Notes: generated from the letters alone by a model not told the origin. DNA of 64,000 nt from DASQFQ01 sp963811595 (GCA_963811595.1 CAWERW010000001.1:1-64000); one strand, 5' to 3'; numbered from the stretch's first letter, positions 50,957 through 60,581 are shown. Program-made: numbers and translations.

Positions 50957-51436
50957 ATGGCGAACCGTGTCCCGATAACGGTGACGGTGAACGGGCAGGT
51001 TCACGCGGGCGAGGTGGAGCCTCGCCAGTTGCTCGTCCACTTCCTGCGCGACTCGCTCGGTCTCACGGGCACGCACGTCGGGTGCGACACCTCCAACTGC
51101 GGGGCGTGCACGGTCCACCTCGACGGTGACGCGGTCAAGAGCTGCACGGTGCTGACGGTCCAGGCCGACGGCTCGGAGATCACGACGATCGAGGGCCTGG
51201 CGACCGACGGCGAGCTGCACCCGATGCAGGAGGCGTTCTGGGAGCACCACGGCCTCCAGTGCGGCTACTGCACGCCGGGCATGATCATGGCCGGCGCCGA
51301 CCTGATCGCCAAGAATCCGAAGCCCAGCGAGGAGGAGGTCCGCGAGGCGCTCGCCGGCAACCTCTGCCGCTGTACGGGCTACCACAACATCGTCAAGGCC
51401 GTGCTGTCCGTGTCGGGTCAGGAGCTGAAGCTGTGA
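50957..51436 (+). CDS. coxS: CO dehydrogenase-like small subunit (2Fe-2S)
   Basis: A 159-aa ferredoxin-like subunit of a molybdenum hydroxylase that passes electrons between Moco and FAD. The first cluster uses Cys43, 48, 51 and 63 (GCDTSNCGAC); the second uses Cys102, 105, 137 and 139 (QCGYCTPG, LCRCTGYHN). AGGAGG lies 6 nt before the ATG. It heads the operon coxS-L-M-D-E-mocA-coxG. Subunit order S-L-M is that of form II clusters. Confidence 0.94.
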   Translation: MANRVPITVTVNGQVHAGEVEPRQLLVHFLRDSLGLTGTHVGCDTSNCGACTVHLDGDAVKSCTVLTVQADGSEITTIEGLATDGELHPMQEAFWEHHGLQCGYCTPGMIMAGADLIAKNPKPSEEEVREALAGNLCRCTGYHNIVKAVLSVSGQELKL

Positions 51437-53901
51437 GCATCACCGAGGACGCAACCAACGGCAAGTGGGTCGGCCAGGCGCTGCGGCGCAAGGAGGACCC
51501 GCGGATGATCACCGGCCGCGGCCGCTACGTCGACGACATGGTGCTGCCCGGAATGCTCTACATGGCGGTCGTCCGCTCGCCCGAGGCGCACGCGAAGATC
51601 GTCTCGATCGACGCCGAGGCCGCGCGCTCCTACCCGGGCGTGCACGGCGTCTTCACCGGCAAGGACCTCGACATCGCGTCCGGCCTGCCGATGGCGTGGG
51701 TCCCGCCGGGCGTCGAGATCAAGACACCCGAGCACTGGCCGCTCGCCAAGGACGAGGTCAAGTACGTCGGCCAGGGCGTCGCGATCGTGCTCGGCGACGA
51801 CAAGTACCGCGTCGTCGACGCCGCCGAGCAGGTGCTCGTCGAGTACGACCCGCTCCCGGTCGTCGTCGATCCCGAGAAGGCGATCAACGACACCGAGACG
51901 CTCGTCCATCCCGACCTCGGCACCAACCAGGTCCACGAGTGGACCATCGGCGGCGGCGACATGGACGCGGCGTGGGCCGAGTCCGACGTCGTGATCGAGC
52001 GGCGGATCGTCAACCACCGCGTGGCCGGCACGCCGATCGAGCCGCGCGTCTGCATCGCCGACTTCCGCGGCGGCCAGCTGACGCTGCACCTGACCAGCCA
52101 GAACCCGCACCTGATCCGGCTCTTCATGGCCGGCGAGCTCGAGATCGGCGAGGACAGCATCCGCGTCATCGCGCCCGACGTCGGCGGCGGCTTCGGCGTG
52201 AAGATCACCCACTACCCGGAGGAGATCCTCGCGGCCTGGGCGTCGCGGAAGATCGGCCGCGCGATCAAGTGGACCGAGACGCGGTCGGAGCACATGAGCT
52301 CCTCGATCCACGGCCGCGACCAGATCGACTTCGTGAAGGTCGGGGCCAAGCGCGACGGCACGATCGTCGGGCTCGAGTGCACGGCGATCGCGGACTTCGG
52401 CGCGTTCTTCACGCTGCTGACGCCGTTCATCCCGTCGTTCACGGGCTTCGTGATCAGCGGCTGTTACAAGATCCCGAACCTGAAGTTCACGGCCAAGGGC
52501 GTCTTCACGAACAAGATGGCCACCGACGCCACCCGCGGCGCCGGCCGGCCGGAGGCGACCCACCTGATCGAGGTGATGGTCGAGCAGCTCGCGGCCGAGC
52601 TGGGGATGGACGCGCTGGAGCTGCGGCGCAAGAACTTCATCCCCAAGGAGGACTTCCCGGCCGAGGTCGCGATCGGGATCGTCTACGACTCCGGCGACTA
52701 CCACGGCTCGCTCGACAAGCTGCTCGAGCACGTCGACGTCGACGCGTTCCGGCGCGAGCAGGAGGACCTCCGGAGCCAAGGGAAGTACCGCGGCATCGGC
52801 TTCTCCACCTGGATGGAGATCTGCGGCCTCGCGCCGTCGCGCGTGGTCGGCCCGAGCGGCGTCGGCCTGCAGGCCGGCTTCTACGAGTCGGCGATCGTGC
52901 GCGTGCACGCGTCCGGCTCGGCGACGGTCTACAGCGGCACCGCGCCGCACGGCCAGGGCCTCGACACCGCGTTCGCCCAGATCGTCGCCGACCGGCTGGG
53001 CACCACGCCCGACCTCGTCGACGTCGTCCACGGCGACACCGGCACGGGCCCGTTCGGCCTCGGCACCTACGGCTCGCGCTCGCTGGCCGTGGGCGGCGAG
53101 TCGATCGCCCGCGCGACCGCGAAGGTGGTGGACAAGGCGAAGCAGATCGTCGCCCACCAGCTCGAGGCGGCGGTCGAGGACATCGAGCTCGCCGAGGGCA
53201 AGTTCGCGGTCAAGGGCTCGCCCGACAAGGCGATGACGATCGCCGAGATCGCGGGCGCCGCCTACATCCCGGAGAACCTGCCGGAGGGCATGGAGCCGGG
53301 GCTCGAGGAGACGATGTTCTACGACCCGGAGAACTTCGTGTTCCCGTTCGGCGCGCACGCGTGCATCCTCGACGTCGACGCGGAGACGGGGAAGATCGAC
53401 ATCGTCCGCTACGTCTCGGTCGACGACTGCGGCCCGGCCATCAACCCGAAGCTGATCGACGGCCAGATCCACGGCGGCATCACGCACGCGATCGGGCAGG
53501 CGCTCTACGAGCGCATCCACTACGACGAGGACGGCCAGCTCGTGACCGGCACGTTCGTCGACTACGCGCTGCCGAGCGCCGCCGACGTCCCGAGCTTCGA
53601 GACCGACCGCACGGAGACCCCGTCGCCGGTCAACTCGCTCGGGGTCAAGGGCGTGGGGGAGGCGGGCACGATCGCCGCCAGCCCCGCGATCGTCAACGCG
53701 GTGATCGACGCGCTGCGCCCGCTGGGCGTCGACTACATCGACATGCCGCTGAGCCCGCAGAACGTGTGGGCGAAGATCGAGGAGGCGAAGGGCAACGCGG
53801 TGCCACCCGACCCGGGCCCGCAGGGCGGCTCCTTCGGCCTCCACGGGGACGGCAGCGCCGGCTCCGGACCGACCGGGCCGGACGAGGGAGGCTCGCTGTG
53901 A
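51433..53901 (+). CDS. coxL: CO dehydrogenase-like large subunit, form II (Moco)
   Basis: An 822-aa xanthine oxidase-family molybdopterin subunit. The active-site loop reads ATRGAGRPE (residues 366-374), the form II type. It lacks the Cys of the form I AYxCSFR loop, so it is not proven to oxidise CO and may act on another substrate. The catalytic Glu is in GVGEAGTIA (Glu743), and PDVGGGFGVK binds the cofactor. GTG start overlaps coxS as GTGA. The C-terminus carries an extra Gly/Pro-rich tail. Confidence 0.92.
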   Translation: MSITEDATNGKWVGQALRRKEDPRMITGRGRYVDDMVLPGMLYMAVVRSPEAHAKIVSIDAEAARSYPGVHGVFTGKDLDIASGLPMAWVPPGVEIKTPEHWPLAKDEVKYVGQGVAIVLGDDKYRVVDAAEQVLVEYDPLPVVVDPEKAINDTETLVHPDLGTNQVHEWTIGGGDMDAAWAESDVVIERRIVNHRVAGTPIEPRVCIADFRGGQLTLHLTSQNPHLIRLFMAGELEIGEDSIRVIAPDVGGGFGVKITHYPEEILAAWASRKIGRAIKWTETRSEHMSSSIHGRDQIDFVKVGAKRDGTIVGLECTAIADFGAFFTLLTPFIPSFTGFVISGCYKIPNLKFTAKGVFTNKMATDATRGAGRPEATHLIEVMVEQLAAELGMDALELRRKNFIPKEDFPAEVAIGIVYDSGDYHGSLDKLLEHVDVDAFRREQEDLRSQGKYRGIGFSTWMEICGLAPSRVVGPSGVGLQAGFYESAIVRVHASGSATVYSGTAPHGQGLDTAFAQIVADRLGTTPDLVDVVHGDTGTGPFGLGTYGSRSLAVGGESIARATAKVVDKAKQIVAHQLEAAVEDIELAEGKFAVKGSPDKAMTIAEIAGAAYIPENLPEGMEPGLEETMFYDPENFVFPFGAHACILDVDAETGKIDIVRYVSVDDCGPAINPKLIDGQIHGGITHAIGQALYERIHYDEDGQLVTGTFVDYALPSAADVPSFETDRTETPSPVNSLGVKGVGEAGTIAASPAIVNAVIDALRPLGVDYIDMPLSPQNVWAKIEEAKGNAVPPDPGPQGGSFGLHGDGSAGSGPTGPDEGGSL

Positions 53902-54734
53902 TCCCCGCCGAGTTCGACTACATCGCGCCCGCCACGATCGACGAGGCGCTGAACGCGCTGGCGAGCGGCGGCGAGGACGCCAAGCTGATCGCCGGCGGGC
54001 ACTCGCTGCTGCCGCTGATGAAGCTGCGGCTCGCGGCCCCGACCCTGCTCGTCGACCTGCGCAAGGTCCCCGGGCTCGACGGGATCACGAACGGCAGCGG
54101 CGTGCGGATCGGCGCCATGACGACCCACACCGCGATCGCGAACGCGGACCTCGGCCTGATCTCCGAGGTCTCGAGCACGATCGCCGACCCGCAGGTGCGC
54201 AACCGCGGGACGCTCGGGGGCTCGCTCGCGCACGGCGACCCGGCCTCCGACCAGCCCGCGATCCTGCTCGCCTACGAGGGCTCCGTGACGGTCCGCGGCG
54301 CCTCCGGGGAGCGCGAGATCGCGGCGGCCGACCTGTTCCAGGACTACCTCACGACCGCGGTCGGCGACGACGAGGTGCTCACGTCGGTGAACTACCCGGC
54401 GCTCGACGGCTACGGGTTCGGCTACCAGAAGTTCAACCGCCGCAAGGAGGACTGGGCGATGGTCGCCGTGTCCGCGCTCGTCAGGAAGGCGGGCGACGGG
54501 TCGTGCGAGGACGTCCGCATCGGGCTCACGCACATGAGCAACGTGCCGCTGCGGGCGACCGCGGCGGAGGCGGTGCTGCGCGGGCAGCCGCTCGATGCCA
54601 CCAACATCGCGGCCGCCGCCGAGCAGGCGGCCGAGGGCACGAGCCCCCCGGGCGACCTCAACGCGTCGCCGGACTACAAGCGCCACCTCGCCCGCGTGCT
54701 GTGCCGGCGGGCGCTCGAGGAGGCGGCGGCGTAG
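53898..54734 (+). CDS. coxM: CO dehydrogenase-like medium subunit (FAD)
   Basis: A 278-aa FAD-binding subunit. FAD motifs are LIAGGHSLLPLMKLR and RNRGTLGGSLAHGDPASD, as in CoxM/CutM. The C-terminal domain has FNRRKEDWAMVAVSA. It takes electrons from the iron-sulfur subunit and passes them on. GTG start overlaps the coxL stop as GTGA. The next gene has no clear standard start, which bears on how coxD is translated. Confidence 0.93.
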   Translation: MIPAEFDYIAPATIDEALNALASGGEDAKLIAGGHSLLPLMKLRLAAPTLLVDLRKVPGLDGITNGSGVRIGAMTTHTAIANADLGLISEVSSTIADPQVRNRGTLGGSLAHGDPASDQPAILLAYEGSVTVRGASGEREIAAADLFQDYLTTAVGDDEVLTSVNYPALDGYGFGYQKFNRRKEDWAMVAVSALVRKAGDGSCEDVRIGLTHMSNVPLRATAAEAVLRGQPLDATNIAAAAEQAAEGTSPPGDLNASPDYKRHLARVLCRRALEEAAA

Positions 54735-55576
54735 CCCAGGAGCTCGCCAGCCCGCAAGCCGTCACGCAGTCCCTGGCCGGCGAGGGCTACCTCGCCGACC
54801 GGGGCCTCGCGACGGCCGTCTACCTCGCGGCGGAGCTCGAGCAGCCGCTGCTGCTCGAGGGCGAGGCCGGCGTGGGGAAGACCGAGGTGGCGCGCGCGCT
54901 GGCCGGCGCGACCGGCGCGCGCCTGATCCGCCTGCAGTGCCACGAGGGCATCGACCTCCACCACGCCGTCTACGACTGGGACTACGGGCGCCAGCTGCTC
55001 GCCATCCGGGCCGCCGAGGCGGGCGCCGAGGCGCGCGAGCTGTTCGGGCGCGAGTTCCTGCTGCGGCGGCCGCTGCTCGAGGCGCTGGAGGAAGACGGGC
55101 CTTCCGTCCTGCTGATCGACGAGGTCGACCGCAGCGACGACGAGTTCGAGGCGTTCCTGCTCGAGTTCCTGTCCGACTTCGCGATCTCGATCCCGGAGAT
55201 CGGCACGGTCGTCGCGCAGCGGCGCCCGCTCGTGGTGCTGACCTCGAACCGCACGCGCGAGCTGCACGACGCGCTGAAGCGCCGCTGCCTCTACCACTGG
55301 ATCGACTACCCGGACCCCGAGCGCGAGGCGGAGATCGTGCGCGCGCGGCTGCCCGGCGTGCCCGACGGCGTCGCGCTGCGGGTGTGCGACGCGGTCGCGC
55401 GCCTGCGCGGCGAGGAGCTCTACAAGCTGCCCGGGGTGGGGGAGACGATCACGTGGGCGCGGGCGCTGCTGGCGCTCGGCCCGGACGAGCCGCTCGACGA
55501 GACGCTGGGCGTTGCGCTGAAGGTCCGCGAGGACATCGACCGCGTGCGCGCCGCGGGGGTCCTGCGCGGTGCCTGA
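54701..55576 (+). CDS. coxD: CoxD-like MoxR-type AAA+ ATPase
   Basis: CoxD is the AAA+ chaperone that helps mature the CO dehydrogenase active site. The 291-aa frame has Walker A LLLEGEAGVGKTEVA, Walker B SVLLIDEVDRSDDEFEAFLLEFL, sensor 1 VLTSNRTREL and an arginine finger in LKRRCLYHWIDYPD. Homology begins only near VTQSLAGEGYLADRGL (54761). No ATG, GTG or TTG lies close to it, although a CAGGAG sits at 54737-54742. The in-frame GTG at 54701, overlapping coxM by 34 nt, is used here with low certainty. Confidence 0.88.
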   Translation: MPAGARGGGGVAQELASPQAVTQSLAGEGYLADRGLATAVYLAAELEQPLLLEGEAGVGKTEVARALAGATGARLIRLQCHEGIDLHHAVYDWDYGRQLLAIRAAEAGAEARELFGREFLLRRPLLEALEEDGPSVLLIDEVDRSDDEFEAFLLEFLSDFAISIPEIGTVVAQRRPLVVLTSNRTRELHDALKRRCLYHWIDYPDPEREAEIVRARLPGVPDGVALRVCDAVARLRGEELYKLPGVGETITWARALLALGPDEPLDETLGVALKVREDIDRVRAAGVLRGA

Positions 55577-56693
55577 GCTGTCGACGCACCCTGCGCTGGC
55601 ACGGCTCGGCGCGATGATGCGGGCGGGCGGCGTGCCCGTCGGCGTCGGGGACCTGCTCGCCGCCCACCGCGCGCTCGCCGCCGTCGACGCGGCGTCGCGC
55701 GAAGAGGCGTTCTATGCGCTGCGGGCGGCCCTGTGCGCGTCGCACGCCGACATGGCGGTGTTCGCGGAGGCGTTCGCGCTCGCGTTCGCGGCGCCCGAGG
55801 AGGAGCGAGAGGACCCGCTCAGCCAGCTCGGCGAGATCGAGCGCGCGGCGATGCCGCGGCTCGGCATCCCCGCCGGGCGGGAGACGGACGCCGAGGCCGG
55901 CGCGACCCCCGCGCCCGCGGCGTGGAGCGAGGAGGAGCTGCTGCACGAACGCGACTTCGCGCTCTACAGCGACGCCGAGCGTGCGGTCGCGCGGCGGCTG
56001 CTGGGACGGCTCGCCCGCCGCGCCCCGCAGCGCATCTCGCGCCGCACGCGCCCGACGCGGCGGCGCCGCGACGTCCACGACCTGCGCGCCACCGTCCGGC
56101 TCTCGCTGCGCCACGGCGGCGAGTTCGTCGAGCGCCGCTACCGCACGCCCGCGCGGCGGCCGCGCCGGCTCGTGCTCGTCTGCGACGTGTCGGGCTCGAT
56201 GGCGCCCTACGCGCGGATGCTCCTGATGTACCTGCAGGCCTCGGTGGCGGCCCGCGCGCGCGTCGAGGCGTTCGTGTTCGGCACCCGGCTGACGCGCGTG
56301 ACCCGCGAGCTTGCCGGCCGCGATCCCGACCGCGCGCTGCAGCGCGCCGCCGACGCTGTCCAGGACTGGTCGGGCGGCACCCGCATCGGCGACGCGCTCT
56401 CCGAGCTCAACCGCGTGCACGGGCGGCGGATCGGGCGCGGCGCGCTCGTCGTGATCCTCTCCGACGGCTGGGACCGCGGCGACCCCGAGCTGCTGGCGGC
56501 CGAGATGGCGCGCCTGCGCCGCTGCGCGTACCGCGTCGTGTGGCTCAACCCGCTCGCCGCCGACCCCCGCTACGAGCCGCTCACGCGCGGCATGCAGGCC
56601 GCGCTCCCGCACGTCGACCACCTCATCCCGGGCAACTCGCTCGCATCCCTGGAAGCATTGGCCGCGCTGATGGAGGAAGGTGTGCCGGCATGA
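55569..56693 (+). CDS. coxE: CoxE-like von Willebrand factor A protein
   Basis: A 374-aa protein. Its N-terminal half is helical; the C-terminal half is a VWA domain with MIDAS motif VCDVSGSMAPY, a Thr in GTRIGDAL and Asp in LSDGWDRGDP. CoxE works with the CoxD ATPase in maturing the copper/molybdenum site of form I enzymes and is also common in form II clusters. GTG start overlaps coxD by 8 nt. The stop overlaps mocA as ATGA. Confidence 0.92.
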   Translation: MPELSTHPALARLGAMMRAGGVPVGVGDLLAAHRALAAVDAASREEAFYALRAALCASHADMAVFAEAFALAFAAPEEEREDPLSQLGEIERAAMPRLGIPAGRETDAEAGATPAPAAWSEEELLHERDFALYSDAERAVARRLLGRLARRAPQRISRRTRPTRRRRDVHDLRATVRLSLRHGGEFVERRYRTPARRPRRLVLVCDVSGSMAPYARMLLMYLQASVAARARVEAFVFGTRLTRVTRELAGRDPDRALQRAADAVQDWSGGTRIGDALSELNRVHGRRIGRGALVVILSDGWDRGDPELLAAEMARLRRCAYRVVWLNPLAADPRYEPLTRGMQAALPHVDHLIPGNSLASLEALAALMEEGVPA

Positions 56694-57292
56694 CGCGCCC
56701 ACCGCTCGCCGCCGAGACGGAGCCGGAGATCGGCGGCGTCGTGCTGGCCGCGGGGGAGGGCAAGCGCTTCGGCGGCCCCAAGCAGGTCGCGCAGCTCGAC
56801 GGGCGCCCGCTGCTCGAGCACGCGGTGCGCGCGATGCTCGCCGTGCCCTCGATCTCCCCGGTCGTCGTCGTGCTCGGCGCCCACGCCCGCGAGGTCCAGG
56901 ACGCGGTCGACCTCAGCGGTGTCGACGTCGTCGTGTGCGAGGACTGGGCCGACGGCCAATCGGCGTCCCTGCGCGCCGGCGTGACCGCGCTGGGCGAGGT
57001 CGAGGCCGCGGTCATCACGCTCGGCGACCAGCCCTTCATCACGCCTGAGGTGATCGCGGGCGTGCTCGACCACCGCGGGCGGCACCTCGCGGTGCGCGCG
57101 ACGTACGACGGCAACCCCGGCCATCCCGTGCTGATGGAGCGGCGGCTCCTCGACCACGTCGCCGAGCTCGAGGGCGACGTCGGCGCGCGCGAGCTGCTCG
57201 AGGGCGACCACGTGTACACCTGGGAGGTCGGCCGGCTCAGCGACCCGACCGACATCGACACACCCGAGCGACTCCAGGAGGTCCAGTCATGA
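56690..57292 (+). CDS. MocA-like molybdenum cofactor nucleotidyltransferase
   Basis: A 200-aa NTP-transferase related to MobA/MocA. The nucleotide motif is VLAAGEGKRFGGPKQ, followed by ITLGDQPFITPEV with the metal-binding Asp and GNPGHPVLM. MocA makes the molybdopterin cytosine dinucleotide used by xanthine oxidase-family enzymes, so it should supply the CoxL-like subunit. Coupled to coxE and coxG by ATGA overlaps. Confidence 0.9.
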   Translation: MTRPPLAAETEPEIGGVVLAAGEGKRFGGPKQVAQLDGRPLLEHAVRAMLAVPSISPVVVVLGAHAREVQDAVDLSGVDVVVCEDWADGQSASLRAGVTALGEVEAAVITLGDQPFITPEVIAGVLDHRGRHLAVRATYDGNPGHPVLMERRLLDHVAELEGDVGARELLEGDHVYTWEVGRLSDPTDIDTPERLQEVQS

Positions 57293-57966
57293 AGCTCGAG
57301 CAGTCCTTCGAGGTGGCCGCGCCGATCGACACGGTGTGGGCCGCCCTGACCGATCTCGAGCGCGTGGCGCCGTGCCTGCCGGGAGCCGCCATCACCGAGC
57401 ACGACGAGGACGGGACCTATCACGGGACCTTCCAGGTCAAGCTCGGGCCGACGACGGCCGCCTACCGCGGCACGATCAAGATCGAGAGCGCCGACGAGGG
57501 CACCCACACGGCGACGCTGAAGGCGCGCGGCACCGACAAGCGCGGCCAGGGCGGCGCGAGCGCCACGATCGTCAACACGCTGTCCGAGCACGACGGCGGC
57601 ACGACGGTCGAGGCCGTCACCGACTTCACGATCACCGGCCGGCTCGCGCGCTTCGGCCGCGGCGGCATGATGGAGGACATCTCGAACCGCCTGATGCGCG
57701 ACTTCGCGACCTGCCTGTCGTCGCGCCTGGCCGACGCCCCGGCGGCGCCGAGCGGCGCGGAGGTCACGGCCGGCGATGCCCCGCCGGAGGCCGTGGCCGC
57801 CGCCGACCCGCAGGAGGGGGCGGACTCGGAGAGTGCGAGCGCGCCGCCGCCGCCCACCCCGCCGCGGCCGGCTCAGCCGCCTCAGGCGGCCAAGCCGGTG
57901 GGTGGGATCGGTCTGTTCTTCTCGGTGCTGTGGGAGCGGATCAGGCGCCGCTTCGGGCGGTCGTAG
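57289..57966 (+). CDS. coxG: CoxG-like SRPBCC protein with C-terminal membrane helix
   Basis: A 225-aa protein. Residues 1-150 form the SRPBCC/CoxG lipid-binding fold (FEVAAPIDTVWAALTDLERVAPCLPG, GTFQVKLGP, ITGRLARFGRG). A long Pro/Ala-rich linker follows, then a short hydrophobic C-terminal helix (GIGLFFSVLWERI) next to basic residues. In form I bacteria CoxG anchors the dehydrogenase to the membrane and links it to quinone. Last gene of the cox operon; it overlaps the convergent transporter gene by 26 nt. Confidence 0.92.
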   Translation: MKLEQSFEVAAPIDTVWAALTDLERVAPCLPGAAITEHDEDGTYHGTFQVKLGPTTAAYRGTIKIESADEGTHTATLKARGTDKRGQGGASATIVNTLSEHDGGTTVEAVTDFTITGRLARFGRGGMMEDISNRLMRDFATCLSSRLADAPAAPSGAEVTAGDAPPEAVAAADPQEGADSESASAPPPPTPPRPAQPPQAAKPVGGIGLFFSVLWERIRRRFGRS

Positions 57967-58813
57967 CCTCGCCCGCCGCAGCCCGGCCGTCGCCGTCCGC
58001 GGAGGCGCCGGCGCCCGTCGCGGCCGGAGGCTCCTCGGCCCGGCCGTAGAGGTACCAGTAGCTCAGCGCCACGAAGATCGCGGCGCCCACCAGGTTCCCG
58101 AGGAACGCGAAGATCCAGTTGTGCACGGCGTCGCCCCAGCCGATGCCGTCCACCCCGGCGAAGATCGCCGCCGGGATGAAGAACATGTTCGCCACGACGT
58201 GGTCGAAGCCCATCGCGACGAAGGCCATGATCGGGAAGAAGATCGCGAGCACCTTGCCCGCGATGTCGTCGGCCGCCATCGCCATCCAGACGGCCAGGCA
58301 GACGAGCCAGTTGCAGCCCACGGCGCGCAGGAAGATCTGCCACTCGGTCTCCTCGACCGCCTTCGTGGTGGCGATGTCGCCGAGCCGCGCCAGCGGCAGC
58401 TCGTCGGTCACCACGCCGCTCTGGACGGCGAGGAAGTAGGCGACGAACAAGGACCCGATCAGGTTGCCGATCAGCACCCAGCCGAAGTTCTCGGCCAGCG
58501 CGCGGAGCGTCGTCTTGCCCTTGAAGGCGGCGAGCGGGACGAGCGCCATGTTGCCGGTCAGCAGCTCGGCGCCCGCGATCACGACGAGCACCAGGCCGAG
58601 CGCGAACACGGAGCCCGCGAACAGCGTCGGCAGCGTGCCCCACGTGTCCGGGTTGAGGCCCGATGACACGCTGATCGCCACGAGCGCGCCGAACGCGATG
58701 TACGCGCCCGCGAGGAAGCCGGAGACCAGCGCCTTGTCCCACGACAGCTTGACCTTCTTGACGCCGGTCTCGACTCCGGCCTCGGTGATCGACTTCGGGT
58801 CCTTGAACCCCAT
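57941..58813 (-). CDS. Formate/nitrite transporter family protein
   Basis: A 290-aa FNT channel/transporter with six helices. Signatures are GAYIAFGALVAISVSSG, AGAELLTGNMALVPL and RAVGCNWLVCLAVWMA, close to FocA. It would move formate, nitrite or a related small anion. It lies only 2 nt after the OFA-type MFS gene on the same strand, so the pair forms a carboxylate-transport operon convergent to the cox operon. The C-terminal tail is acidic and disordered. Confidence 0.93.
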   Translation of the reverse strand: MGFKDPKSITEAGVETGVKKVKLSWDKALVSGFLAGAYIAFGALVAISVSSGLNPDTWGTLPTLFAGSVFALGLVLVVIAGAELLTGNMALVPLAAFKGKTTLRALAENFGWVLIGNLIGSLFVAYFLAVQSGVVTDELPLARLGDIATTKAVEETEWQIFLRAVGCNWLVCLAVWMAMAADDIAGKVLAIFFPIMAFVAMGFDHVVANMFFIPAAIFAGVDGIGWGDAVHNWIFAFLGNLVGAAIFVALSYWYLYGRAEEPPAATGAGASADGDGRAAAGEATTARSGA

Positions 58814-58815
58814 CG

Positions 58816-60108
58816 TCAGGCGCGGCTCCGGGCGGTCGACCGGTCCTCGCTGACCGCCTCGTCCTCCTTGCGCTTGAAGCGCCCGGAGGACTCGCTGCTG
58901 TCGCCCGCGGGCGGCCGCACGATCAGCGGGATGATGCACGAGACCACCAGCATGCCCGCGATGATGTAGAGCGCGGTGTCGTAGGTCCCGCTCGAGTCGC
59001 GGATCTTCGAGATGAGCAGCGGGCCGACGATGCCGCCCGCGCTCCACGCGGTCAGCATCAGGCCGTAGATGCGCCCGACGTTCTTGGAGCCGAAGTAGTC
59101 CGCCGCGAACGCCGGCATGGTGCCGAAGCCGCCGCCGTAGCAGAACAGGATCACGCAGGCCAGGACGGCGAAGAACGCGAACGAGCTCGCGTTGGGCAGC
59201 AGGAAGAACACCACCGCCTGGATCACGAACATCGCCAGGAAGACCCAGCGGCGCCCGATGACGTCGGAGAACGCCGCCCATGCGAAGCGCCCGGCGCCGT
59301 TGAAGATCGCGATCAGCGACACGAGGCTCGCCGCGGCGGTCGCGCTCGCGCCGGCGATCTCCTCGGTCATCGGGGCGGCCTCGGAGATGACGGCGATGCC
59401 CGCGGTGACGTTGAGGAACAGCAGCGCCCACAGGGCGAACCACTGCCAGGTCTTGATCGCGTCGCCGAACTCGTAGTCGCGGCCGGAGCGGTCGCTGCGC
59501 TCGGTGGTGTCCGGCTCCCAACCCTCCGGCTTGAAGCCCTCGGGCGGGTTCTTGATGAAGAGCGACGCGCCCACCACCATGACCGCGTAGATCACGCCGA
59601 GGACCGCGAACGTCTCGAACACGCCCATCGAGGAGACGAGGCTCTTGGCGATCGGGGCGGTCAGGACGGCGCCGGCGCCGAAGCCCGCCACCGCGATGCC
59701 GGTGATCACGCCGCGCTTGTCCGGGAACCACTTGATCAGCGTCGCGATCGGGACGATGTAGCCGAGGCCGATGCCGATGCCGGCGATCACGCCGTAGGTC
59801 AGGTAGAGCAGCGCGATGCTGCTGGAGGCGAGGCTGGCGAGGATGATGCCCGCGCCGTAGAGCAGGCCGGCGGTCATGGCCACCTTGCGCGGGCCCACCT
59901 TGCCCATCCACAGCCCGCCGAAGTACGCGGAAATACCGAGGAACACGATCGTCAGCGTGAACGCGACGTTGACCGACGAGACGGAGGCGTCGTACTCCTC
60001 CGAGAGTGGCTTGCGGAACACGCTCCACGCGTACACGGCGCCCAGCGCCACCTGCATGACGACGCCCGCCGCGGCGATCAGCCAACGATTGGTGACCTTC
60101 TCCGGCAT
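58816..60108 (-). CDS. OFA-family MFS transporter (oxalate/formate antiporter-like)
   Basis: A 430-aa MFS protein with 12 helices. N-terminal VVMQVALGAVYAWSVFRKPL and the loop GGLWMGKVGPRKVAM mark the OFA family; FCYGGGFGTMPAFAADYFG is in helix 9-10. Members exchange oxalate and formate or import related acids. The ATG at 60108 (MPEKVTN) was chosen over an upstream start because GAGGGG precedes it. Followed by the FNT gene. Confidence 0.92.
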   Translation of the reverse strand: MPEKVTNRWLIAAAGVVMQVALGAVYAWSVFRKPLSEEYDASVSSVNVAFTLTIVFLGISAYFGGLWMGKVGPRKVAMTAGLLYGAGIILASLASSSIALLYLTYGVIAGIGIGLGYIVPIATLIKWFPDKRGVITGIAVAGFGAGAVLTAPIAKSLVSSMGVFETFAVLGVIYAVMVVGASLFIKNPPEGFKPEGWEPDTTERSDRSGRDYEFGDAIKTWQWFALWALLFLNVTAGIAVISEAAPMTEEIAGASATAAASLVSLIAIFNGAGRFAWAAFSDVIGRRWVFLAMFVIQAVVFFLLPNASSFAFFAVLACVILFCYGGGFGTMPAFAADYFGSKNVGRIYGLMLTAWSAGGIVGPLLISKIRDSSGTYDTALYIIAGMLVVSCIIPLIVRPPAGDSSESSGRFKRKEDEAVSEDRSTARSRA

Positions 60109-60163
60109 GATCTGACCCCTCCCTGCGCTCAGTGGCAATTGTGCAGGGGATACCCGCTCAGAA

Positions 60164-60580
60164 ATGGAGCAACGCTTATCCCTGGTAACCCTCGGCGTCG
60201 CTGACGTCCCGGCGGCGCGCGCCTTCTACGAGGCGCTGGGGTGGGAATGCAACACCGACCCGACGCTCGACGTCGCGTTCTTCCAGCTCGGGGGCATCGC
60301 GCTCGCGGTCTGGGATCGCAAACAGCTCGCCGAGGACTCGACGGTCACCGACCGCGGCGGCTTCGGCGGTGTGACGCTCGCCTACAACGTGCGCTCGCCC
60401 GGGGAGGTCGACGCCGCGCTGGCCGAGGCCGAGGCGGCGGGCGCCACGATCGGCCGCCCGGGCGCGACGACGTTCTGGGGCGGCTACTCGGGCGTCTTCG
60501 TCGACCCCGACGGCCACCCGTGGGAGGTCGCCCACAATCCGCACTGGACGATCGAGGACGACGGGTCGGTGCGGATCTAG
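60164..60580 (+). CDS. VOC family protein (single domain)
   Basis: A 138-aa glyoxalase-like protein: LSLVTLGVADVPAARAFYEALGWE, GGIALAVWD, VTLAYNV and GVFVDPDGHPWEVAHNP with the usual metal-ligand Glu. It is divergent from the OFA/FNT operon by 55 nt. That gap holds an inverted repeat CCCTGC...GCAGGG (60121-60148). The substrate is unknown. Confidence 0.88.
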   Translation: MEQRLSLVTLGVADVPAARAFYEALGWECNTDPTLDVAFFQLGGIALAVWDRKQLAEDSTVTDRGGFGGVTLAYNVRSPGEVDAALAEAEAAGATIGRPGATTFWGGYSGVFVDPDGHPWEVAHNPHWTIEDDGSVRI

Positions 60581-60581
60581 C

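Noticed and set aside
51433..53901. Calling coxL a true aerobic CO dehydrogenase
   Set aside because: The active-site loop lacks the Cys of form I enzymes, so only a form II-like call is supported.
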